Assembly (NCBI RefSeq): GCF_022163125.1
Contig: NZ_CP091881.1
Coordinates: 3,782,001 to 3,846,000, forward strand
From: Paenibacillus sp. HWE-109
Lineage (GTDB): Bacteria; Bacillota; Bacilli; Paenibacillales; NBRC-103111
Direction of reading: 5' to 3'
DNA length: 64,000 bases
Both the position numbers and the translations under genes were made by a program. Shown here one piece after another: positions 60,324 through 64,000 of the stretch; the first letter of the stretch is position 1; each line of letters opens with the position of its first letter. The notes under the pieces are model-generated. The model did not search any database, was not told where the DNA came from, and was given only the letters and a program-made list of their open reading frames with translations.

Positions 60324-60674
60324 TTATCCTTTGGGTTTCACAAAGACGGCAGCTATGAAAGAGAAGATAATGGCTGCCGAAATCCCCGCGCTTGTGACCT
60401 TGAAAATACCGGTAATGATGCCGATATAGCCATCTTTGTGCAGCTCTTCAAGGGCGCCGTGCACGAGCGCATTGCCAAAGCTGGTGATCGGAACGGTAGC
60501 GCCAGCACCAGCGAATTCAATGAAAGGATCGTACAAGTTGCAACCATCCGCGATTGCTCCTAAAACGACGAGCGTACTCATCGTATGTGCAGGTGTCAGT
60601 TTCCCTACATCCATGAGCAATTGCCCGAACACGCAAATCGCGCCGCCGATAATAAAAGCCCATACAAAACTCAT
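60324..60674 (-). CDS. spoVAE: Stage V sporulation protein AE (SpoVAEb)
   Basis: 116 aa, four hydrophobic helices. FIGGAICVFGQLLMD-like N-terminus (IIGGAICVFGQLLMDVGK) and GAGATVPITSFGNALVHGA are the SpoVAC/AEb family signature. Part of the inner-membrane channel for Ca-dipicolinate uptake and release in spores. Overlaps the spoVAD stop (ATGA). Confidence 0.94.
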   Translation of the reverse strand: MSFVWAFIIGGAICVFGQLLMDVGKLTPAHTMSTLVVLGAIADGCNLYDPFIEFAGAGATVPITSFGNALVHGALEELHKDGYIGIITGIFKVTSAGISAAIIFSFIAAVFVKPKG

Positions 60675-61690
60675 GCGTACAACCCCCCAGACTCAATAGA
60701 AACTGCATGCGCTATACAAGGAATGCTCTCCCCTTGTTGGAAGGAAAGCGGAGAAAGCAATGCGCCCGTCGCGACGACGAGAATACGCTTGAGCTCGCCC
60801 TTCTTCATCCGTTTGAGCAAATGCCCATAGGTGACGGTTGCCGAGCAGCCGCAGCCGCTACCCCCCGCTTGAACGCTTTGCTTCTCCCTGTCGTAGACGA
60901 GCAAACCACAGTCGCTGTAGGTCGTTTGCTCGATCGGCACCTTGTGCTTGGCGAACAGCTCCCGCGCAATGTTCACCCCAACCTCCGCCAGGTCTCCGGT
61001 GATGATCAGATCGTAGTAGCCAGGCTCGCGATCGAGATCGCGGAGATGCGCCTGGATCGTATCCACGGCTGCGGGCGCCATCGCCGCGCCCATGTTGAAC
61101 GGATCGGTGATGCCCATATCGACGATCCGACCGATCGTAGCTGAGGTGACGACAGGTCCGTCACCGGACGTGCCCAGCACGGCGACACCAGCGCCGGTTA
61201 CGGTGTACTGCGCCGTCGGCGGCTTCTGAGAGCCGTATTCCGTCGGATAACGGAACTGTTTCTCCGCCGTGCAGTTGTGGCTGCAGGTGCCTGCCATCAC
61301 ATGCTTGGCGGCGCCTGAATCGACCAGCTGTGCGGCGAGTGCCAGACCTTCCATGGAGGTCGAGCAAGCACCGAACAAGCCAAGATACGGCATCCCCAGT
61401 GTGCGGGCAGCGAACGTGTTGGAGATGATCTGGTTCATCAGATCCCCTCCAAGATAGAACTGAATCTGGCCGCCAGTCAGCCCTGCGTTATCCAATGCAC
61501 GCTGTGCGGCTTCTTCCAGCAGGACCTTTTCCGCTTTCTCCCATGTTTTTTGGCCCATCGTCAAATCGTCATGCACAAGATCAAAATCATCCGCGATTGG
61601 CCCTTTTCCCTCGTCAGGCCCGACAACAGTACCCGTCGATAGGATGACGGGCCGATTTGGAAAAATCCAGCTTTGATGCCCCTTGAGCAT
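60671..61690 (-). CDS. spoVAD: Stage V sporulation protein AD
   Basis: About 339 aa, thiolase-like fold that binds dipicolinic acid. PVILSTGTVVGPDEGKGP near the start, DLMNQIISNTFAART, FGACSTSMEGLALAA (the thiolase-like Cys region) and GSGCGCSATVTYGHLL near the end. Start ATG at 61690 with GGGAG; a longer frame would overlap spoVAC. Much of the gene (about 60850-61450) is clearly more GC-rich than its neighbours. Confidence 0.95.
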   Translation of the reverse strand: MLKGHQSWIFPNRPVILSTGTVVGPDEGKGPIADDFDLVHDDLTMGQKTWEKAEKVLLEEAAQRALDNAGLTGGQIQFYLGGDLMNQIISNTFAARTLGMPYLGLFGACSTSMEGLALAAQLVDSGAAKHVMAGTCSHNCTAEKQFRYPTEYGSQKPPTAQYTVTGAGVAVLGTSGDGPVVTSATIGRIVDMGITDPFNMGAAMAPAAVDTIQAHLRDLDREPGYYDLIITGDLAEVGVNIARELFAKHKVPIEQTTYSDCGLLVYDREKQSVQAGGSGCGCSATVTYGHLLKRMKKGELKRILVVATGALLSPLSFQQGESIPCIAHAVSIESGGLYA

Positions 61691-61694
61691 ATGG

Positions 61695-62168
61695 TCAACT
61701 CCCGCCCATAATAATGAGATGCACAATGCCAACGAAAAAAGCAGCAACGGTTCCAAATACAATAACTGAGCCCGCTAATTTGAACATGTTGCCGCCAACC
61801 CCGAGAACAAGCCCTTCTGCCCGGTGCTCAATCGCTGCGGAGCATAGGGAGTTTGCAAAACCGGTAACAGGCACCGCGCTGCCTGCCCCTGCCCATTGAG
61901 CAATTTTGTCGTAGACGCCAAAGCTTGTTAAAATGACAGAAATGATGATCATGGTAGCCACCGTCGGATTTCCGGCCGTCTTCTCCGTAAAGCCAAACCA
62001 GCTGACATACATATGCATAAAGCATTCCCCAATTAAACAAATAACGCCTCCGACCAAAAAGGCGCGCACGCAATTTTTCAAAACAGGGCGTTTGGGTTCT
62101 TGCTCCTTCGCCAACTTCTGATATTCCTGCTGCGTCATGGTCAATGTTTTTTTCTTGTTGTTCGCCAT
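61695..62168 (-). CDS. spoVAC: Stage V sporulation protein AC
   Basis: 157 aa, mechanosensitive-channel-like membrane subunit of the DPA channel. Hydrophilic first 30 residues, then four helices with FLVGGVICLIGECFMHM and GAGSAVPVTGFANSLCSAAIEH. Between the DUF421/DUF1657 gene and spoVAD. GGAGGGAAAGGC precedes ATG. Confidence 0.94.
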   Translation of the reverse strand: MANNKKKTLTMTQQEYQKLAKEQEPKRPVLKNCVRAFLVGGVICLIGECFMHMYVSWFGFTEKTAGNPTVATMIIISVILTSFGVYDKIAQWAGAGSAVPVTGFANSLCSAAIEHRAEGLVLGVGGNMFKLAGSVIVFGTVAAFFVGIVHLIIMGGS

Positions 62169-62195
62169 GCCTTTCCCTCCAATTCATCCAAGTGC

Positions 62196-63056
62196 CTAGC
62201 TTCTCAAGATGGTTGTGACTGATTGAATGACTTTCGTTAGCTGCTCGGAGCATGACTCATACATCATCTTGGCTTGCTCATGCTTCGTCGTAAGTGAGAA
62301 TAGCTCCAAATCCGCTTCACACTTTTTCAAGGTGGCAAGCAGCATGGGTCTTGCACTTGGCGCCGGAACCTGGAGTTTGTCATCAAATAAATCTACGGTG
62401 AGCTCCCCGTGGGTATCTACTTGGCCAAGGAAAACATTCTCTATGGTTACGCCTATTTTATCCAGTTCCTCATGCAACCATCCACGACCTTTGCCTGCCG
62501 CAGCGAGCGGCTCATTCTGAATTTCACCATCTATCACGACCGTTTGCGTGGGCTTTTCCGTTACTAATTTCATGTTCAAATGCTTCGGTGTCAAGGGCTG
62601 CAGCTCGCTTTTGAGGAGCACACTGATATCTCCACTGGCTTCCAGCATGGCAAACTCCACATCCGCAACGCGAAAGACGCTCTTGGTGCGCAATTGTTCC
62701 AACAGCTCGTCCGCCGTAAACCTTTCTTTTTTCAAATTATCCTCCAGTACTTTCCCTTCTTTGATCAGGACAGTCCCTCTGCCATCAACCCAGTTGCGCA
62801 AGGTTTTGCTTTTCAGCGTGAGCAATTCCATTCCAAGGGGGACGAAGCACCAAACAAGAATGGCGATAACGCCATGTCCGAAATTCGCTTCCACATCCGT
62901 GGAAATCACCCCTGCCAGGTCTCCAAGGGTAATCCCGATCACATACTCGAAAAACGTTAATTGAGATATCTGTTTTTTTCCTAAAATCCTCGTTAAAACA
63001 AACAATAAAACCAAAGTTGACGTAGCTCTTACTACAATATGCAACCAATCCGGCAT
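62196..63056 (-). CDS. DUF421-DUF1657 fusion membrane protein (2Duf/YetF-like)
   Basis: 286 aa. Three N-terminal helices with RILGKKQISQLTFFEYVIGITLGD split as RILGKKQISQLTFFEY, the DUF421 (YetF) signature; a cytosolic DUF421 domain (GRGTVLIKEGKVLEDNL) follows. The last 55 residues (MLLATLKKCEADLELFSL...MMYESCSEQL) match the small DUF1657 protein at 63253. This two-domain form is the '2Duf' known from the mobile spoVA2mob operon, where it raises spore heat resistance. First gene of the spoVAC-AD-AE operon. AGGGAGGATACGGCG precedes ATG. Confidence 0.88.
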   Translation of the reverse strand: MPDWLHIVVRATSTLVLLFVLTRILGKKQISQLTFFEYVIGITLGDLAGVISTDVEANFGHGVIAILVWCFVPLGMELLTLKSKTLRNWVDGRGTVLIKEGKVLEDNLKKERFTADELLEQLRTKSVFRVADVEFAMLEASGDISVLLKSELQPLTPKHLNMKLVTEKPTQTVVIDGEIQNEPLAAAGKGRGWLHEELDKIGVTIENVFLGQVDTHGELTVDLFDDKLQVPAPSARPMLLATLKKCEADLELFSLTTKHEQAKMMYESCSEQLTKVIQSVTTILRS

Positions 63057-63252
63057 CGCCGTATCCTCCCTTACCTATCACTCCAATCCATGTCATTATG
63101 TGCTTTTTGGAGGTCAAGTATCATTAATTTGCAATGGGTTTATTTGTTATTTATGTAAAAGGCAAATCGGGGCATATTAAATAGCGCAAACAAGGTGATT
63201 GACACCACAGATATCATTCTTGCTGCAAAATTCTATTACGAGGTGAACCTTC

Positions 63253-63459
63253 ATGACCGTGTCCGCACAGGTAAAAACAACGTTGGCTTCTCTAAAAAGC
63301 GCACAAGCTAGCTTAGAAACATTCGCGCTCAGCACACAAAATCAAGAAGCTAAGCAGTTGTATGAAACTGCGGCCAAATCCACCCAAGACATCGTCACTC
63401 AAGTTTCTTCCCGTGTCCAGCAATTAGAAAATGAAGAACCTCAATATAAAGGGTTCTAA
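63253..63459 (+). CDS. Stand-alone DUF1657 protein
   Basis: 68 aa, two amphipathic helices (VKTTLASLKSAQASLETFAL and EAKQLYETAAKSTQDIV). DUF1657 proteins accompany spoVA2mob-type operons and are made in spores. Divergent from the 2Duf-spoVA operon. GAGGTGAACC precedes ATG, and a strong terminator follows. Confidence 0.9.
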   Translation: MTVSAQVKTTLASLKSAQASLETFALSTQNQEAKQLYETAAKSTQDIVTQVSSRVQQLENEEPQYKGF

Positions 63460-63467
63460 ACAAGCCA

Positions 63468-63509
63468 AAACAGCCGCTTGCGCGAGATGCGCGAGCGGCT
63501 GTTTTTATT
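63468..63509 (+). terminator. Terminator of the DUF1657 gene
   Basis: AACAGCCGCT-T-GCGC, loop gagat, GCGC-G-AGCGGCTGTT, then TTTATT. Convergent with the 29-aa frame. Confidence 0.9.
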
Positions 63510-63515
63510 GTTATT

Positions 63516-63605
63516 TTATAAAAAACAAATAAGCAACAAAGTAAGCAAGACATACAAAACTAAGATTAGAAGAATGAGTTCCTCTTTCTGCAACTCTTCT
63601 GGCAT
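63516..63605 (-). CDS. Possible 29-aa single-helix membrane peptide
   Basis: Frame MPEELQKEELILLILVLYV...: acidic first nine residues, then a continuous hydrophobic helix to the end. The ribosome site GAGGGCGG lies about eight bases upstream. Such tiny tail-anchored peptides are common among sporulation proteins. No family named. Confidence 0.5.
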   Translation of the reverse strand: MPEELQKEELILLILVLYVLLTLLLICFL

Positions 63606-63639
63606 AAAAGCCGCCCTCGTTTCCGGGTGATTTGCTTGC

Positions 63640-63780
63640 TTATTGCACGGGCTGGCCGGATGCTTTTCTCAGCTCATTGGCCAACCGATTAAACTCCGCT
63701 CTTGCCTGTTGGTCATTCGTTGCAAAATAAGCTGCTGACAAAAAGGCAATCACCTTGTTCGCATCTTCTACACTTAACAT
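63640..63780 (-). CDS. Small 46-aa protein, unknown function
   Basis: Frame MLSVEDANKVIAFLSAAYFA...: predicted two helices, mildly acidic, no signal peptide. AAGGGGAT precedes ATG. It lies 17 bases after the cysteine peptidase stop and so is probably in the same transcript; perhaps a small partner or inhibitor (inference from position only). Confidence 0.6.
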   Translation of the reverse strand: MLSVEDANKVIAFLSAAYFATNDQQARAEFNRLANELRKASGQPVQ

Positions 63781-63797
63781 GGGAGCAATCCCCTTTC

Positions 63798-64000
63798 TTA
63801 TTTGCCGGTCCAGTAATCAAAGGTCAGCGCTTTGTTTGTGAAAAATGCATAAGGCAAGTAACAATAACCGTGGTCTCCCCAAGCTTTCCCCCAAGAATTT
63901 CGAGCGATGATGTAGCCCTTGCCTTTGCTCTTGCCGTCTTTATAACCGACAGCCAACAGCGCATGTCCGCCTAGCACCAGTTCTTTCTTGCGATTAGGGT
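63798..64000 (-). CDS. Papain-like (C1 family) cysteine peptidase, C-terminal fragment
   Basis: 67 codons to the stop; the rest is beyond the right edge. GGHALLAVGYKDG carries the catalytic His, and IIARNSWGKAWGDHGYCYL the catalytic Asn and the usual NSWG motif, followed by LPYAFF. This identifies a C1-type peptidase; the catalytic Cys is outside the window. Confidence 0.85.
   Translation of the reverse strand, partial: PNRKKELVLGGHALLAVGYKDGKSKGKGYIIARNSWGKAWGDHGYCYLPYAFFTNKALTFDYWTGK

Overview
The window reads as a chromosomal segment of an endospore-forming, low-to-mid GC Firmicute of the Paenibacillaceae type (Paenibacillus, Cohnella or a close relative). Evidence: spoIIP, gpr, three spoVA genes, a gerA-type operon, the com and yqe clusters in the Bacillales order, a T-box before leuS, a CIRCE element before hrcA, and a copper-amine-oxidase-like domain fused to an alkaline phosphatase. 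Most genes are on the minus strand. No species call is possible from sequence reading alone.

Layout. (1) 1-3.7 kb: prmA, an M50 protease, rsmE and the start of mtaB (runs off the left edge). (2) 3.8-9.8 kb: accessory genes: a secreted glycerophosphodiesterase, small stress-type proteins, an ABC transporter with a His/Asp/Glu-rich permease loop plus lipoprotein, and a secreted alkaline phosphatase. (3) 9.9-10.3 kb: a gene-free element with nested inverted repeats. (4) 10.4-16.8 kb: the heat-shock operon hrcA-[chaperonin]-grpE-dnaK-dnaJ behind a perfect CIRCE. The extra chaperonin is a group II/III-like Cpn60, not GroEL. (5) 16.8-25.3 kb: an ArgA-like acetyltransferase with ARG-box-like sites, hemW, lepA, a yqxA-like gene, spoIIP, then a TIR-domain gene pair (active-looking TIR plus catalytically dead TIR with a C-terminal sensor-like domain) inserted before gpr. 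(6) 25.5-29 kb: rpsT, a 114-bp tandem repeat array split by an intact IS3-family element with a 3-bp target duplication, then holA. (7) 29.2-34.7 kb: an ECF sigma/anti-sigma pair with an ECF-type promoter, and a YvfRSTU-like ABC exporter plus two-component system. (8) 34.8-41 kb: a gerA/gerB/gerC germinant-receptor operon with an extra 62-aa membrane protein, and a chemoreceptor. (9) 41.1-54.7 kb: comEC/EB/EA, divergent comER, T-box-leuS, then yqeM-cvfB-rsfS-yqeK-nadD-yhbY-aroE-yqeH-yqeG. (10) 54.8-60.1 kb: an esterase and a MoxR-DUF58-transglutaminase cluster. (11) 60.3-64 kb: a spoVAC-spoVAD-spoVAE group led by a DUF421+DUF1657 fusion ('2Duf' type), a divergent stand-alone DUF1657 protein, two unlisted small ORFs and the C-terminal end of a papain-like cysteine peptidase.

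Functionally the core is protein quality control and ribosome maturation, with sporulation, germination and competence modules. The least explained parts are the TIR/pseudo-TIR pair inside the conserved spoIIP-gpr neighbourhood, the inverted-repeat element before the phosphatase gene, and the 114-bp repeats. The chaperonin in the hsp70 operon is unusual but fits the published group III pattern. All function calls rest on motif reading by eye; no database search was run.
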